The notes under the pieces: model-generated
Databases searched by the model: none
Told to the model about the DNA's origin: nothing
What the model saw: only the letters and a program-made list of their open reading frames with translations
From: Bacteroidaceae bacterium
Lineage (GTDB): Bacteria; Bacteroidota; Bacteroidia; Bacteroidales; Bacteroidaceae
Direction of reading: 5' to 3'
NCBI GenBank assembly: GCA_017651245.1
Contig: JAGCDQ010000011.1
Location: forward strand, 1 to 42,262
Length of the DNA: 42,262 nt
Made by a program: the position numbers and the translations under genes
Shown: positions 21,272 to 31,579 of the stretch, piece by piece
Position numbering within the stretch: position 1 is the stretch's first letter
Layout: the number at the start of each line of letters is the position of its first letter

Positions 21272-21308
21272 CAGGGGAGTATGCTCAACACATACTCCCC
21301 TGATTTTT
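21272..21308. terminator. Bidirectional terminator between CE15 gene and secA
   Basis: CAGGGGAGTATG (21272-21283) and CATACTCCCCTG (21291-21302) form a perfect 12-bp stem with a 7-base loop, followed by ATTTTT. On the other strand it is preceded by AAAAAT and followed by TTTATTTC-like text, so it serves both convergent genes. Confidence 0.88.
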
Positions 21309-21328
21309 ATATTGATATTCAATCGATT

Positions 21329-24300
21329 TTACGACATTTTCCCGTGACAATTCTTATATTTCTTGCCACTTCCACAAGGACAAGGATCATTGCGTCCAAT
21401 CTTGGGTCCATTGTTCACAATCGGTGTGATGGGCTGACGGGCACGAGTGTCGGTCTGTGCAGCTTGTGCCTGCTGACGCTGAGTCTCTGACAACTCATCA
21501 AGGTTCTGATGGGTCTCGGTCAGATGCTGATGGTTGGGCTCTTCCATAGAAGAAGCTGGAGCCTGGTGCACGTCACGCTCTTCAGCAATAGGAATAGAGC
21601 AACGCATGAGCACAGAGATGGTGCCGTCGTTGATTTCGTTGACCATCGTGTCGAACAAATTGACAGACTCCAATTTGAAGATGAGGAGTGGGTCTTTCTG
21701 CTCATAAGATGCATTCTGAACGGACTGCTTCAGTTCGTCGAGCGCACGAAGGTTCTCTTTCCATGCATCGTCAATTGTGTGCAGGAGAATTGCTTTCTCG
21801 AATGCCACGAGGATGGAATTACCCTGTGTCTCGTATGCTTCCTTCAATGGAATGCTGATTTGATATACACGACGACCATCGGTGATAGGCACGAGGATAT
21901 TCTCGTACATGCTGCCCTTGTCTTCGTAAACTTGCTTGATGACAGGGAATGCCACAGATGCCAGACGTGCGCTACGCTTCTTGAAGGAGTCGATGACAAC
22001 CTCAAATGCCTGGTCTTCCAATTTCTCACGGCTCTCGTTTTCGAACGTCTCCATGTCGAATGGAATCTCCATTGCGAAGATACGGAGGAAGTCTTCCTTG
22101 CAACTATCATAGTCACCATTGCTGAGAATATGTACCACGCGATCCCAAATCATGTTGGCGATGTCCATACCGATACGCTCACCCATGAGGGCATGGCGGC
22201 GACGCTCGTAGATGACCTTACGCTGCTTGTTCATCACGTCGTCATATTCGAGCAGACGCTTACGAATACCGAAGTTGTTCTCCTCGACTTTCTTCTGGGC
22301 ACGTTCGATACTCTGGTTGATCATCTTGTGCTCAATCATCTCACCATCTTCGAAACCAAGTCTGTCCATCACCTTTGAGATGCGGTCGCTGGCAAAGAGG
22401 CGCATGAGTTTGTCTTCCAAAGACACATAGAACACAGAAGAACCAGGGTCTCCCTGACGACCAGAACGACCACGCAACTGTCTGTCCACACGACGGCTCT
22501 CATGACGCTCTGTACCGATGATAGCAAGACCACCTGCCTCCTTCACTTCATCGGAAAGCTTGATGTCGGTACCACGACCTGCCATATTGGTGGCGATGGT
22601 CACAGCACCCAACATCTTCTCTTCCTTGGTGCCATCTTCGTTGATGACTTCGCCCAATGTGCTTTGACCTGCCAATGCCACGATGTCGGCTTCCTTCTGG
22701 TGAAGCTTGGCGTTGAGCACTTGGTGTGGTATCTTGCGCATGGAGAGCATGCGGGAGAGCAACTCGGAGATCTCGACGGATGTAGTACCCACGAGGGTTG
22801 GACGTCCGCTGTTGCGCATCTTCACAATCTCTTCAATGACTGCATTATATTTCTCGCGGTTGGTCTTATAAACGCGGTCATTCATGTCATGACGAGCAAT
22901 AGGACGGTTGGTCGGAATCTCTACCACATCAAGCTTGTAGATGTCCCAGAATTCACCAGCCTCCGTGATGGCTGTACCCGTCATACCTGAGAGTTTGTGG
23001 TACATACGGAAGTAGTTCTGCAATGTGATGGTGGCGAAAGTCTGGGTGGCAGCCTCCACTTTCACACGTTCCTTTGCTTCGACTGCCTGATGGAGTCCAT
23101 CGCTCCAACGACGTCCTTCCATGATACGACCTGTCTGCTCATCGACAATCTTCACCTCACCATCCATGATGACGTAATCATCGTCCTTTACAAACATCGT
23201 GTATGCCTTGAGCAACTGCTGGATTGTATGCACACGCTCAGCCTTGAGGGCATAGTCCTGCATGAGGGCGTCCTTCTTTGCCAGTCTGTCATCCTCGCTG
23301 TCGAATTTCTCGTTTTCGAGTTCTGAGAGTTGTGTGGTGATGTCGGGCAACACGAAGAAGGTGTCATCCTTCACAATGTTTGCGATGAGTTGGTTACCCT
23401 TATCCGTCATCTCCACAGACTTCAACTTCTCGTCCACGACGAAGAACAATGGTTCAATGGCCTCAGGCATACGACGGTTGTTGTTCTCCATATAGATTTC
23501 CTCGGTCTGAAGAAGTCCTGTCTTGATACCGGGCTGAGAGAGGTATTTAATGAGTGCATTGTTCTTGGGAAGACTCTTGTAAGCACGGAAGAGGGAGAGG
23601 AAACCTGCCGTCACATCGTCCTTGTTGTCTGAGTCAATGAGTTTTTTTGCCTCAGAGAGATAGTTCTGTGCCAAACGACGCTGTGCCTCCACCAACTGCT
23701 CAACGATGGGGCAGTATTCTTCGAACATCTGCACATCGCCCTTTGGAATGGGACCAGAGATGATGAGTGGTGTTCGTGCATCGTCAATGAGCACAGAGTC
23801 CACCTCATCGACAATGGCGTAGTTGTGGATGCGCTGCACGAGATCCTTTGGCGCCATCGCCATGTTGTCACGCAAATAGTCGAAGCCAAATTCGTTGTTC
23901 GTTCCAAAAGTGATATCTGCCTGATAAGCCTTACGACGAGCCTCTGAATTGGGCTGGTGCTTGTCAATGCAATCTACACTCAGACCATGGAACATGTAGA
24001 GAGGACCCATCCACTCGGAGTCACGTTTTGCCAGGTAATCGTTGACTGTGACGACGTGAACACCATTGCGTGAGAGGGCATTGAGGAACACAGGCAAAGT
24101 AGCCACGAGGGTCTTACCTTCACCCGTCGCCATTTCGGCAATCTTGCCTTGATGCAGAACGATACCACCAAACAACTGCACGTTGTAGTGAATCATGTTC
24201 CAAGTCATCTCGTTACCGCCTGCCACCCAATGATTGTGCCAGATCGCTTTGTCGCCTTCAATATCTACAAAGTCATGCTCGGCAGCGAGGTCACGGTCAA

Positions 24301-24712
24301 ACTCTGTGGCAGTCACAATGATGTCACCATTCTCTGCCTGAGCAAAACGACGAGCTGTGTCCTTGACGATGGCATAAACAGTAGGGAGCACTTCGGTAAG
24401 TCCCTCTTCGAAGAGGTCAAGCACTTCTGTCTCTTTCTTGTCAATAGCCTCGAAGATAGGCTGACGCTGGTCGATTTCTGTCTCCTGAATCTTATCTTTC
24501 AAAGCGGCAATTTCTGCTCGCTTATCCTTCACCTTGTCTTGCAGTTGTGCCTTGATGTCATCAACCTTGGCACGCAGTTCGTCGTTGGTGAGCTTTTGAA
24601 TCTCTGGTTCTATAGCAAGCACCTGTTCAACAATTGGGCGAATCTCCTTGATGTCGCGTGCCGCTTTGTTGCCAAACAACGTGCTCAAAAGCTTGTTTAA
24701 TGAAAATCCCAT
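21329..24712 (-). CDS. secA: Preprotein translocase ATPase SecA
   Basis: The 1127-aa SecA is the motor that pushes unfolded secretory proteins through SecYEG. Visible parts: the Walker A region [34 protein letters not shown] (DEAD-type motif II), [12 protein letters not shown], and [13 protein letters not shown] of motif VI. The C-terminus ends in a zinc-binding SEC-C motif ([15 protein letters not shown]). It is longer than E. coli SecA (about 900 aa) because of extra coiled-coil text near residues 60-115 and insertions in the nucleotide domains, as is usual in Bacteroidota. It is probably monocistronic and ends at a bidirectional terminator. Confidence 0.97.
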   Translation of the reverse strand: MGFSLNKLLSTLFGNKAARDIKEIRPIVEQVLAIEPEIQKLTNDELRAKVDDIKAQLQDKVKDKRAEIAALKDKIQETEIDQRQPIFEAIDKKETEVLDLFEEGLTEVLPTVYAIVKDTARRFAQAENGDIIVTATEFDRDLAAEHDFVDIEGDKAIWHNHWVAGGNEMTWNMIHYNVQLFGGIVLHQGKIAEMATGEGKTLVATLPVFLNALSRNGVHVVTVNDYLAKRDSEWMGPLYMFHGLSVDCIDKHQPNSEARRKAYQADITFGTNNEFGFDYLRDNMAMAPKDLVQRIHNYAIVDEVDSVLIDDARTPLIISGPIPKGDVQMFEEYCPIVEQLVEAQRRLAQNYLSEAKKLIDSDNKDDVTAGFLSLFRAYKSLPKNNALIKYLSQPGIKTGLLQTEEIYMENNNRRMPEAIEPLFFVVDEKLKSVEMTDKGNQLIANIVKDDTFFVLPDITTQLSELENEKFDSEDDRLAKKDALMQDYALKAERVHTIQQLLKAYTMFVKDDDYVIMDGEVKIVDEQTGRIMEGRRWSDGLHQAVEAKERVKVEAATQTFATITLQNYFRMYHKLSGMTGTAITEAGEFWDIYKLDVVEIPTNRPIARHDMNDRVYKTNREKYNAVIEEIVKMRNSGRPTLVGTTSVEISELLSRMLSMRKIPHQVLNAKLHQKEADIVALAGQSTLGEVINEDGTKEEKMLGAVTIATNMAGRGTDIKLSDEVKEAGGLAIIGTERHESRRVDRQLRGRSGRQGDPGSSVFYVSLEDKLMRLFASDRISKVMDRLGFEDGEMIEHKMINQSIERAQKKVEENNFGIRKRLLEYDDVMNKQRKVIYERRRHALMGERIGMDIANMIWDRVVHILSNGDYDSCKEDFLRIFAMEIPFDMETFENESREKLEDQAFEVVIDSFKKRSARLASVAFPVIKQVYEDKGSMYENILVPITDGRRVYQISIPLKEAYETQGNSILVAFEKAILLHTIDDAWKENLRALDELKQSVQNASYEQKDPLLIFKLESVNLFDTMVNEINDGTISVLMRCSIPIAEERDVHQAPASSMEEPNHQHLTETHQNLDELSETQRQQAQAAQTDTRARQPITPIVNNGPKIGRNDPCPCGSGKKYKNCHGKMS

Positions 24713-24768
24713 ATTTTAATTTACGATTTGACGATTATATAAATGATTATGCTTGAATGTTTCAATTT

Positions 24769-26328
24769 TTAGAAGAGTGGGGAAGAGGAACAGGCGTTCG
24801 GTGCCCTGATGCGAATGTGGTGTGCAACAGTTGGTGCGATGCAGTCAACGGTGACTGGCGTGGCAACCTTTTCACTCTTAATAGTATATCCGTAGAAAAT
24901 CAGCGGGAACTCAAAAAACGAGTCTCGTTGCATCTTCTTTGTTCCTCTGTCTTCATCAACAATGTTCCAGCCTGGTGACACCTGTACGATGATGTCGCCA
25001 GAACATTTAGGATTGAACCCGTTGCGGATAGTGCTGATGCCTGGCGTCCATGCTCCTTGCGTGATGCGATGGGAAGTGAACACATCTCGTACACCGCTGA
25101 ATTGGAACAGAAAATCTTCGCAATGCTCCAGCACTTCTGCCAGCTTCAGCTGCTTTTGTTCCAGAAGCTTGTGGTTCAGATAGAACTGATTGCCAAAATA
25201 ACTCTCCACATACTGACCATTGCCGTACATGACACAAAGGTACATATTCAGCAAAGTGGCGCAACGGTTGATGTTGAAATCTCCTGTCGGAATGCGGTAT
25301 TGGGAAAGGTCTTCCGTGTTCTCCACTTCATCATAGCCAGTGGAGGTGATGAAGACGAGCGTCTTATCCAATCCCACCAACTGATCAATCTTTTTCAGCA
25401 GGGTGGTCAGTTCCGCATCCAGACGGATATAAGTGTCTTGTAATTCTGTGGTCGTGGAGACATTGCTGTCATCATGGAAATCACCAGCATAATAGCATAC
25501 CGAAAGGAAGTCGGTCACTTCATCCATGCCCACATTCCCATTCTCCATACATTGCCGCGCAGCCTTTGTCACCTCCTCGTTCACCAATCCAGAAGTCTTG
25601 AATACTCTGAAACGGCTGTCGTCCGTGAAGTGATGAGAGAAGGGTTTCTGGGCAGTCATCAGGTGGTAGTTGTATGAACCTGCGGTCTCGTTCGTGGGCT
25701 TCCAAGTCAGCGATGACACTTTGTCTGCCACAGATGAGTCCAAATAACGGAACCATGATGGTGCTTCTCCATAATAGGTGGTTCCCACCCATTTACCGCT
25801 TGGGTTGTCAATCCACATTGCCCAATCAGCGGCATGTCCTGCAGCCAATACGGCAGCCTCACGGTAGGGCGCCACACTATAGACGAGTGCTTTCCCCTTG
25901 GTGGCGACTTTCAGTTCATCGCCAATGGTGCTCACCAGCAAATTCTTGGGGGAAGTGCCTTCGGTAGTTCCAACACCCTTATGAGTACGGTCTTCCACAC
26001 AGAAATTTGTGTGGAGCTCTGTACGGTTCATCCATTCCTCTGCAATGATGCCATGATTGTAGGGGACAGTACCCGTCACTATGGAAGCAATCGCAGAGGC
26101 ACGGTCAATGGGTGCATGCTGATATTGCACGTTTGAATAGACCTGGCCCTTCTCCAGCAACAGTTTGAAGCCTCCTTCGCCATAGAGTGGCATGAAGGCG
26201 TTCAGGTAGTCAGAACGTAGTTGGTCAATCGTGATACCTACAACCAAACGAGGCACAGAGGTTGTCTGTGCCATCGAGCCTGCCACAGCAATGGAGGCAA
26301 AGAAGGTGGTAAGTATCTGTTTCTTCAT
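24769..26328 (-). CDS. Secreted alkaline-phosphatase-fold protein, probably inactive
   Basis: The 519-aa protein has a signal peptide (MKKQILTTFFASIAVAGSMAQ) and the phosphodiesterase/alkaline phosphatase fold start VVGITIDQLRSDYLNAF, with Asp35 in the first metal position. The nucleophile region reads APIDRASAIASIVTGT, where active PafA or NPP enzymes have a Thr followed by xPxH. The later DHG metal motif is replaced by STGYDEVE, and no late His pair is evident. It may therefore be a pseudoenzyme or have an unusual chemistry. Its ATG overlaps the stop of the DUF4105 gene (ATGA, 26325-26328), so the two are probably made together. It stops about 56 bases before secA starts. Confidence 0.75.
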   Translation of the reverse strand: MKKQILTTFFASIAVAGSMAQTTSVPRLVVGITIDQLRSDYLNAFMPLYGEGGFKLLLEKGQVYSNVQYQHAPIDRASAIASIVTGTVPYNHGIIAEEWMNRTELHTNFCVEDRTHKGVGTTEGTSPKNLLVSTIGDELKVATKGKALVYSVAPYREAAVLAAGHAADWAMWIDNPSGKWVGTTYYGEAPSWFRYLDSSVADKVSSLTWKPTNETAGSYNYHLMTAQKPFSHHFTDDSRFRVFKTSGLVNEEVTKAARQCMENGNVGMDEVTDFLSVCYYAGDFHDDSNVSTTTELQDTYIRLDAELTTLLKKIDQLVGLDKTLVFITSTGYDEVENTEDLSQYRIPTGDFNINRCATLLNMYLCVMYGNGQYVESYFGNQFYLNHKLLEQKQLKLAEVLEHCEDFLFQFSGVRDVFTSHRITQGAWTPGISTIRNGFNPKCSGDIIVQVSPGWNIVDEDRGTKKMQRDSFFEFPLIFYGYTIKSEKVATPVTVDCIAPTVAHHIRIRAPNACSSSPLF

Positions 26329-27575
26329 CGTTGTATGATCCGATTGTTATGATTTGTTCCGTGGTAGGTAAAGTGCGCTTGCGACATTGCTCTTACCAAC
26401 AAAGTAAGTACCACCAGCCACATGGCGATGTTGAAGGATTGCGGACATACTGCCATTACGACCAGAAATCCTGCTGTTGCTGCCAGATTGACATAAGAGA
26501 GTAAATTTCTTTTTCCCTGCTTCTGACAATATAGCAGCCATCCTGCATAGAAGAGTGGGAGAGGATTGAATAGGATGACCAGCCAGTTGCTGTCCACGGC
26601 AGGATGTTCTGAGAGGAAGAAAAGGAATGCCACCAGCAATCCTGCAATTCCCTGAATTGTGTGCAGCGTCACATCCAACCAAGCCGTATATCTGTTCTTC
26701 TTGAACTCTTTCAGCGACAATCCTATTGCACACAGCAACAGCAATGAGAACACGAAAAGAGGGGAGCCTAACACGTATGCCTCGTCGGGACCATTCGTGT
26801 CTTCCAACACGGTGGCTCTTCCCGCAACATATTCAACTCGTTCTCCATTGCTCTTCACAATATAGGCACTATCCGATTCCATCCTGAACACATCTGGAAG
26901 GAACATCATGACGCGCTTGTCTGCCTTACTGTCTATCTCGTCACCCAGAATCATGTCAATGCCGAAAGCCACCCAAGGTGATTTCTCCAGACATTTGTGC
27001 AACATGTCTCGTACCGTCATCTCTTCATCCACCACACCTGCATATTCAATCTTTCCATCGACGGCTTTCTCAATCACATCGCGGGCACGTTCGGTGCAGT
27101 TGTCATACAGCCAGTTGTAACGGTATTCCTGGTTCTCAGGACGTAAGTTCTCCAACAACAAGGCAAGCAAACGGTTGGCTTCCTCCTGACTCAGATTCAC
27201 CATTTGTTCCGACACGCCATTGCCCAGCATTCCATAACGGTATTTCAAGAAGTCAAACTCTTCAGCATCCAGCAAATAATCGGTTTGTCCCAAAAGGAAC
27301 TTCAATACGAAATTAGTGGCATTGTAGTCGAAGCATCCATAATTGAACACCACATCCCGATGAACGGTGTAATCCCTCACTCGCAATGCCGTATGTCCAA
27401 ACTTCGCATACATATCCTTGCCAGGCGTACAAGTCAAAATGGAAATCTCGATGGAATCCAACTGGGGTATGACTGTTGTGGAATCCTCAACAGCCACATT
27501 CTCTTGTGCCGATATGGGCAAGCATGCCAGCACAAAGAAAATCAATAAAAAGATATGTCTTACGAGCGTTACCAT
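26325..27575 (-). CDS. DUF4105 periplasmic domain with C-terminal membrane helices
   Basis: The 416-aa protein has a signal sequence (LVRHIFLLIFFVLACLPISAQ) and then a DUF4105 domain of about 230 residues with TPGKDMYAKFGHTALRV (His in the NlpC-like position) and WLYDNCTERARD (Cys). Five hydrophobic helices follow (SPLFVFSLLLLCAIGLSL onward), ending in a basic tail NHNNRIIQR. DUF4105 resembles papain-like periplasmic domains; the order of His and Cys hints at a permuted peptidase fold, but activity is not shown. It forms a two-gene operon with the phosphatase-like gene. Confidence 0.8.
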   Translation of the reverse strand: MVTLVRHIFLLIFFVLACLPISAQENVAVEDSTTVIPQLDSIEISILTCTPGKDMYAKFGHTALRVRDYTVHRDVVFNYGCFDYNATNFVLKFLLGQTDYLLDAEEFDFLKYRYGMLGNGVSEQMVNLSQEEANRLLALLLENLRPENQEYRYNWLYDNCTERARDVIEKAVDGKIEYAGVVDEEMTVRDMLHKCLEKSPWVAFGIDMILGDEIDSKADKRVMMFLPDVFRMESDSAYIVKSNGERVEYVAGRATVLEDTNGPDEAYVLGSPLFVFSLLLLCAIGLSLKEFKKNRYTAWLDVTLHTIQGIAGLLVAFLFFLSEHPAVDSNWLVILFNPLPLFYAGWLLYCQKQGKRNLLSYVNLAATAGFLVVMAVCPQSFNIAMWLVVLTLLVRAMSQAHFTYHGTNHNNRIIQR

Positions 27576-27586
27576 TTTTGCGGATG

Positions 27587-27594
27587 CAAAGATA
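27587..27594 (-). promoter_or_regulatory. -7 box of DUF4105 operon
   Basis: TATCTTTG followed by CA on the minus strand is a near-ideal -7 box, only 12 bases before the ATG. The start of transcription would be within a few bases of the start codon, so the mRNA may be nearly leaderless. No clear -33 TTTG is visible. Confidence 0.5.
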
Positions 27595-27795
27595 CGAATA
27601 ATATTCCGAATTATATGCTAATCTCGTCATGAATATATTACTTTTAGTCTCAAACTCATTCCATAACAGAAAGAAGTGCGCATATCATGTGCTAAAGTGT
27701 ACGATTATTTATAAAAAATAACTTTTCTTGAGTAAAAGAGTAAACTTTTTAAGAAATTGTATGTCAAATATGTCAATGGGATTATTTTTTATTCC

Positions 27796-27803
27796 TATAT
27801 TTG
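27796..27803 (+). promoter_or_regulatory. -7 box upstream of GH43 gene
   Basis: TATATTTG followed by CAC matches the -7 consensus 54 bases before the ATG at 27858. A -33 TTTG at proper spacing is lacking, which often means an activator is required. The rest of the 282-base gap (27576-27857) is AT-rich without other visible structure. Confidence 0.5.
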
Positions 27804-27857
27804 CACAAGATTTAGAAAACTTATCAAACAATTTATCAATAACTTTATTACTAGCCA

Positions 27858-29987
27858 ATGAAACACTTAATTGCAGTGTTACTGATGGGTGTGCCGCTTG
27901 CGCTAACGGCACAGAACCCTGTCATCCGTAATCAATTCACGGCTGACCCTACCGCGCGCGTATTTAACAATAAGGTGTACCTCTACCCGTCGCACGACAT
28001 TAAGCCCCCAGTGGGACAGCGTCAGGATTGGTTCTGCATGGAGGATTATCACGTGTTTTCTTCTGAGAACCTGACCGACTGGACAGACCATGGTATGATC
28101 GTTACCCAGAACAAAGTGCCTTGGGTGAGACCTAACTCTTATTCCATGTGGGCACCAGACTGCGTTTACAGGAATGGAAAGTACTATTTCTATTTTCCGT
28201 CTTCTCCTAATGCAGGTGGTGGTTTTGCTGTGGGTGTAGCCATTGCTGACAGCCCAGAGGGTCCATTCATTCCTGAGCCAGAGCCAATCAAGGGTATCAA
28301 TGGTATTGACCCATGCGTGCTCCTTGCATCCGATGGCAATGCCTACATTTTCTGGGGCAATGGACGTTGTGCTAAGCTCAAGGACAACATGAAGGAGTTG
28401 GCAGATGACAATCCAAAGTCAACAGTCAAGTTTGGTAATCGTGAGATGGAGATGATTGGTGTCAACTGTCTCGAAGGTCTGCCAAACCGTCAGGCTGAAG
28501 GTCCATTCGCATTCGAGTACAACGGCAACTACTATCTGACGTATCCATACGTGAGACAGAACACAGAAGTTCTCGGTTATGCGATGAGTAAGAACCCAAT
28601 GGGTCCATACGAGTACAAAGGACTTATCATGGCTGAGCATGCTAATGGTTGTTGGACCAACCACCACAGCATCATCAACTACAAGGGTCAGTGGTATCTG
28701 TTCTACCATCACAATGACTTCTCTCCAAGTGACGACAAGCGTCGTTCTGTATGCATTGACAAGTTGACTTTCAATGCTGACGGCACGATTCAGGAGGTGA
28801 AGCCAACCATGCGTGGCGTCGGTATTAACAAGGCTACTGAAAAGATTGAGATTGACCGCTATAGTGAGGCAAGCAGCGATGTGACAACAGAACTCATTGA
28901 CACTGTCAACACCTTCCGTAGCTATCAGGCAGCTCTTCCCAAGAAGGGTAGCTGGATTCGCTACAATGACATTGATTTCGATTGCATCAACAACGACGCC
29001 TACATGATCATCAGCGTCAAGGCTGCTGGCAACACTTCGTTCGCTATTCGTGAGAAGTCTGCTACAGGCAAGGTGCTTGCAAAGATTACACTCGACAACA
29101 TCGTTCCCCCAGAGACTCCTAATGCACCCGCTGGTGGCATGGGTGGTGGCATGATGGGCAGATTCCGTCGTGATATGAGAGGACAGTGGCTCACTCAGAC
29201 TGCTGCTCTGGACTATGTGCCAAAGGGTGTGACTGACCTCGTGATCACCAACGAGGGTGATGCTGAAATCGCTGTGGACTATGTGCTCTTCAAGAACCGT
29301 CCAAAGTACTTCACTCCATCTACTGCTGCTCCTATCGCTCCTGATGCTGAAGGTTTCATTCACCGTTGGTTGCTCCTGGAGCCTATCAACAAGCCTAACA
29401 GCGGCAATACTGTCTTCACCGACAGCTATCTGCGTGAGCACTTCAACAGAGAGTATTTCAAGGGTCAGCAGACAATTCTGCCAAAGGATGGCCAGAAGGT
29501 TCAGGCTGTCTTCAAGCAGGAACAGGCTCCTGCAGGCTTCGGTCGTGGCATGGGCGGTCAGCAGGTACCCGCTCAGCCAGAGGTGAAGACTGTGAAGCAG
29601 ACACTCACTTGGCATGCACTCGACAGCGAGAACATGAACGTGAAGCTCTTCCGCTTTGCTGAGAAGTGGGGTGAGCAGGTATATGGCGTGCTCTTCTGGG
29701 CTGTCACCATCATCGACTGTCCTGAGGAAATCAAGGACGTTCGTCTGGCAGTTGGTTCCAACTCTGCATCCATGTGGTGGCTCAATGGCGAAGAGGCTTT
29801 GTTGCTCTCTGGCGACCGCCGTATGGTGAAGGACGACGCAATGTCTTCACGTATTACTTTGAAGAAGGGACGTAACGTGTTGCGTGGTGCCATTATCAAT
29901 GGTCCAGGTATGAGCGACTTCTGTGTACGCTTCCTCGATGAGAAAGGCAATCCTGTTACTAACTATTCAATCATAAACAACAAATAA
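27858..29987 (+). CDS. Secreted GH43 glycosidase with C-terminal beta domains
   Basis: The 709-aa protein has a signal peptide (MKHLIAVLLMGVPLALTAQ) and a five-bladed GH43 propeller over about residues 20-320. Catalytic residues appear as Asp in FTADPTARVF (base), Asp in GIDPCVLL (pKa modulator) and Glu in QAEGPFAFEY (acid). A CBM6-like beta domain follows (residues about 340-480), holding a Gly/Met-rich insert (GGMGGGMMGRFRRDMRG), and then a further beta-rich domain with another Gly/Gln insert (GFGRGMGGQQ). Members act as arabinofuranosidases or beta-xylosidases on arabinoxylan; the exact specificity is not readable. The next GH43 gene starts 4 bases after the stop. Confidence 0.87.
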   Translation: MKHLIAVLLMGVPLALTAQNPVIRNQFTADPTARVFNNKVYLYPSHDIKPPVGQRQDWFCMEDYHVFSSENLTDWTDHGMIVTQNKVPWVRPNSYSMWAPDCVYRNGKYYFYFPSSPNAGGGFAVGVAIADSPEGPFIPEPEPIKGINGIDPCVLLASDGNAYIFWGNGRCAKLKDNMKELADDNPKSTVKFGNREMEMIGVNCLEGLPNRQAEGPFAFEYNGNYYLTYPYVRQNTEVLGYAMSKNPMGPYEYKGLIMAEHANGCWTNHHSIINYKGQWYLFYHHNDFSPSDDKRRSVCIDKLTFNADGTIQEVKPTMRGVGINKATEKIEIDRYSEASSDVTTELIDTVNTFRSYQAALPKKGSWIRYNDIDFDCINNDAYMIISVKAAGNTSFAIREKSATGKVLAKITLDNIVPPETPNAPAGGMGGGMMGRFRRDMRGQWLTQTAALDYVPKGVTDLVITNEGDAEIAVDYVLFKNRPKYFTPSTAAPIAPDAEGFIHRWLLLEPINKPNSGNTVFTDSYLREHFNREYFKGQQTILPKDGQKVQAVFKQEQAPAGFGRGMGGQQVPAQPEVKTVKQTLTWHALDSENMNVKLFRFAEKWGEQVYGVLFWAVTIIDCPEEIKDVRLAVGSNSASMWWLNGEEALLLSGDRRMVKDDAMSSRITLKKGRNVLRGAIINGPGMSDFCVRFLDEKGNPVTNYSIINNK

Positions 29988-29991
29988 GAGC

Positions 29992-31464
29992 ATGAAAATA
30001 CTTCGAAATATATTCGCTGCCAGTGCATTGTTTGTGGCAGCAACAGCATCAGCACAATCAGGACAACCATTCATCCACGACCCCTCCACACTCGCCGAGT
30101 GTGATGGTAAGTGGTACACATTCGGAACAGGTGGTGGTGGTATCATCACCGATGACGGATGGAACTGGCACAGTGGTGCTGAGCGCCCTGGTGGTGGTGC
30201 AGCTCCCGATATGATTAAGATTGGTGACCGTTACCTCTGCATCTATGGTGCTACAGGTGGTGGTCTGGGTGGTGGTCACGCTGGCCGCATCCTCACCATG
30301 TGGAACAAGACCCTCGATCCCAAGTCTCCCGACTTCAAGTGGTCAGAGGCTGTTGAGGTGTGCTATTCCGACGGTATGGAAGATCAGGATGCCATCGACC
30401 CAGGTATTATGCTTGACCCAACCACAGGTCGTCTGTGGGTGAGCTACGGTACTTACTTCGGCACCATCCGTCTCATCGAGCTGGATCCTGCAACCGGTTT
30501 CCGCAAGAGTGGCAACAAGGAGAAGGACATCGCCATCGACTGCGAGGCTTCTGACCTCATCTATCGCGATGGCTGGTACTATCTCCTCGGTACTCATGGC
30601 ACTTGCTGCGACGGTGTGAACTCCACTTATAATATTGTTGTGGGTCGTTCCAAGAGTCCAGAAGGTCCATACATTGACAACGTAGGTCGTGACATGTATC
30701 ATGGTGGCGGTAAGATGGTCATCGCTGCTGGTGACCGCAAGACGGGTGCCGGACACTTCGGACGCACCATCATCGACGAAGGTGTTGAGGTGATGTCTTT
30801 CCACTGGGAGGCAGACTTCGACATGGGTGGCCGTTCAACTTTGGCAGTACGTCCTCTCCTCTGGAAGAATGGTTGGCCAGTAGGTGGCGACCAGCTTAAG
30901 GAAGGTACTTACGAGATTGAGTCTGAGCGTCGTGGCTATGCCCTCGAACTCGCTGTTGATTTCGTTCGCATGAACGTGGCACGTGCAGGTGGTTTCGGTG
31001 GCTTCGGTGGTGGTCAGCAGGCTAATGCTGCTCCTCCACAGCCTGTGGCAGAACAGAAACTGGAGGATGTCATCAGCACATGGCCTTCTGGCAATATCCC
31101 TGCTCGTATCGGTGATTACATGTTCCGTCCTCATCAGAAGTGGACTATCACTGCTGTTCCTGAGGCAGGTGGTTACCTGAGCAGCCCATATTTCAAGATC
31201 ACCATCGCTGGAACTGACCGTGCGCTTGCTGCCACAGAAGATGTGGAAGTGACCACCGTTCCTTCCTTCACAGGTGCTCCTGAACAGCTCTGGCGCATTG
31301 AACAGCTCACCGACGGAACTTTCCGTATCATGCCTAAGCAGATTCCTGGCAAGGATGGCGTCAACACCAAGTACGTGCTTTACTCAGCAGGTGACAGCAC
31401 ACCCACGCTGGCAGAGTATGACTTCAACAGCGACAACTCCAAGTGGAACCTGCGTCAGCATTAA
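29992..31464 (+). CDS. GH43 endo-arabinanase-like glycosidase
   Basis: The 490-aa protein has a signal peptide (ILRNIFAASALFVAATASAQ) and a GH43 domain beginning FIHDPSTLAECDGKWYTF (catalytic Asp). AIDPGIMLDP supplies the second Asp and CEASDLIYRDGWYYLL the Glu; the text resembles arabinan endo-1,5-alpha-L-arabinosidases. After about residue 325 a Gly/Phe/Gln-rich linker (GGFGGFGGGQQ, then PPQPVAEQ) leads to a C-terminal beta-trefoil-like domain (KWTITAVPEAGGYLSSPYF). It is translationally linked to the preceding GH43 gene and ends at a strong terminator. Confidence 0.86.
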   Translation: MKILRNIFAASALFVAATASAQSGQPFIHDPSTLAECDGKWYTFGTGGGGIITDDGWNWHSGAERPGGGAAPDMIKIGDRYLCIYGATGGGLGGGHAGRILTMWNKTLDPKSPDFKWSEAVEVCYSDGMEDQDAIDPGIMLDPTTGRLWVSYGTYFGTIRLIELDPATGFRKSGNKEKDIAIDCEASDLIYRDGWYYLLGTHGTCCDGVNSTYNIVVGRSKSPEGPYIDNVGRDMYHGGGKMVIAAGDRKTGAGHFGRTIIDEGVEVMSFHWEADFDMGGRSTLAVRPLLWKNGWPVGGDQLKEGTYEIESERRGYALELAVDFVRMNVARAGGFGGFGGGQQANAAPPQPVAEQKLEDVISTWPSGNIPARIGDYMFRPHQKWTITAVPEAGGYLSSPYFKITIAGTDRALAATEDVEVTTVPSFTGAPEQLWRIEQLTDGTFRIMPKQIPGKDGVNTKYVLYSAGDSTPTLAEYDFNSDNSKWNLRQH

Positions 31465-31501
31465 TTCGGCGTTTGGATACGTACTTTATACAAGTAATGA
31501 T

Positions 31502-31540
31502 GAGAGGCATCGGAATCACATTCCGGTGCCTCTCTTTTTT
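31502..31540 (+). terminator. Strong intrinsic terminator of GH43 operon
   Basis: GAGAGGCATCGGAAT (31502-31516) and ATTCCGGTGCCTCTC (31520-31534) form a 15-bp stem with one mismatch-type G-T pair, a 3-base loop and TTTTTT. Confidence 0.92.
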
Positions 31541-31579
31541 GTTGTCTCACCACGTTGCAGGGGCTCTTGTGGTATATAC

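Noticed and set aside
21509-22378. 289-aa open frame opposite secA
   Set aside because: Antisense of the conserved SecA motor domain. No recognisable protein.
28419-29615. 398-aa open frame opposite the first GH43 gene
   Set aside because: Antisense of a well-supported GH43 protein. Low-complexity translation and no start context.
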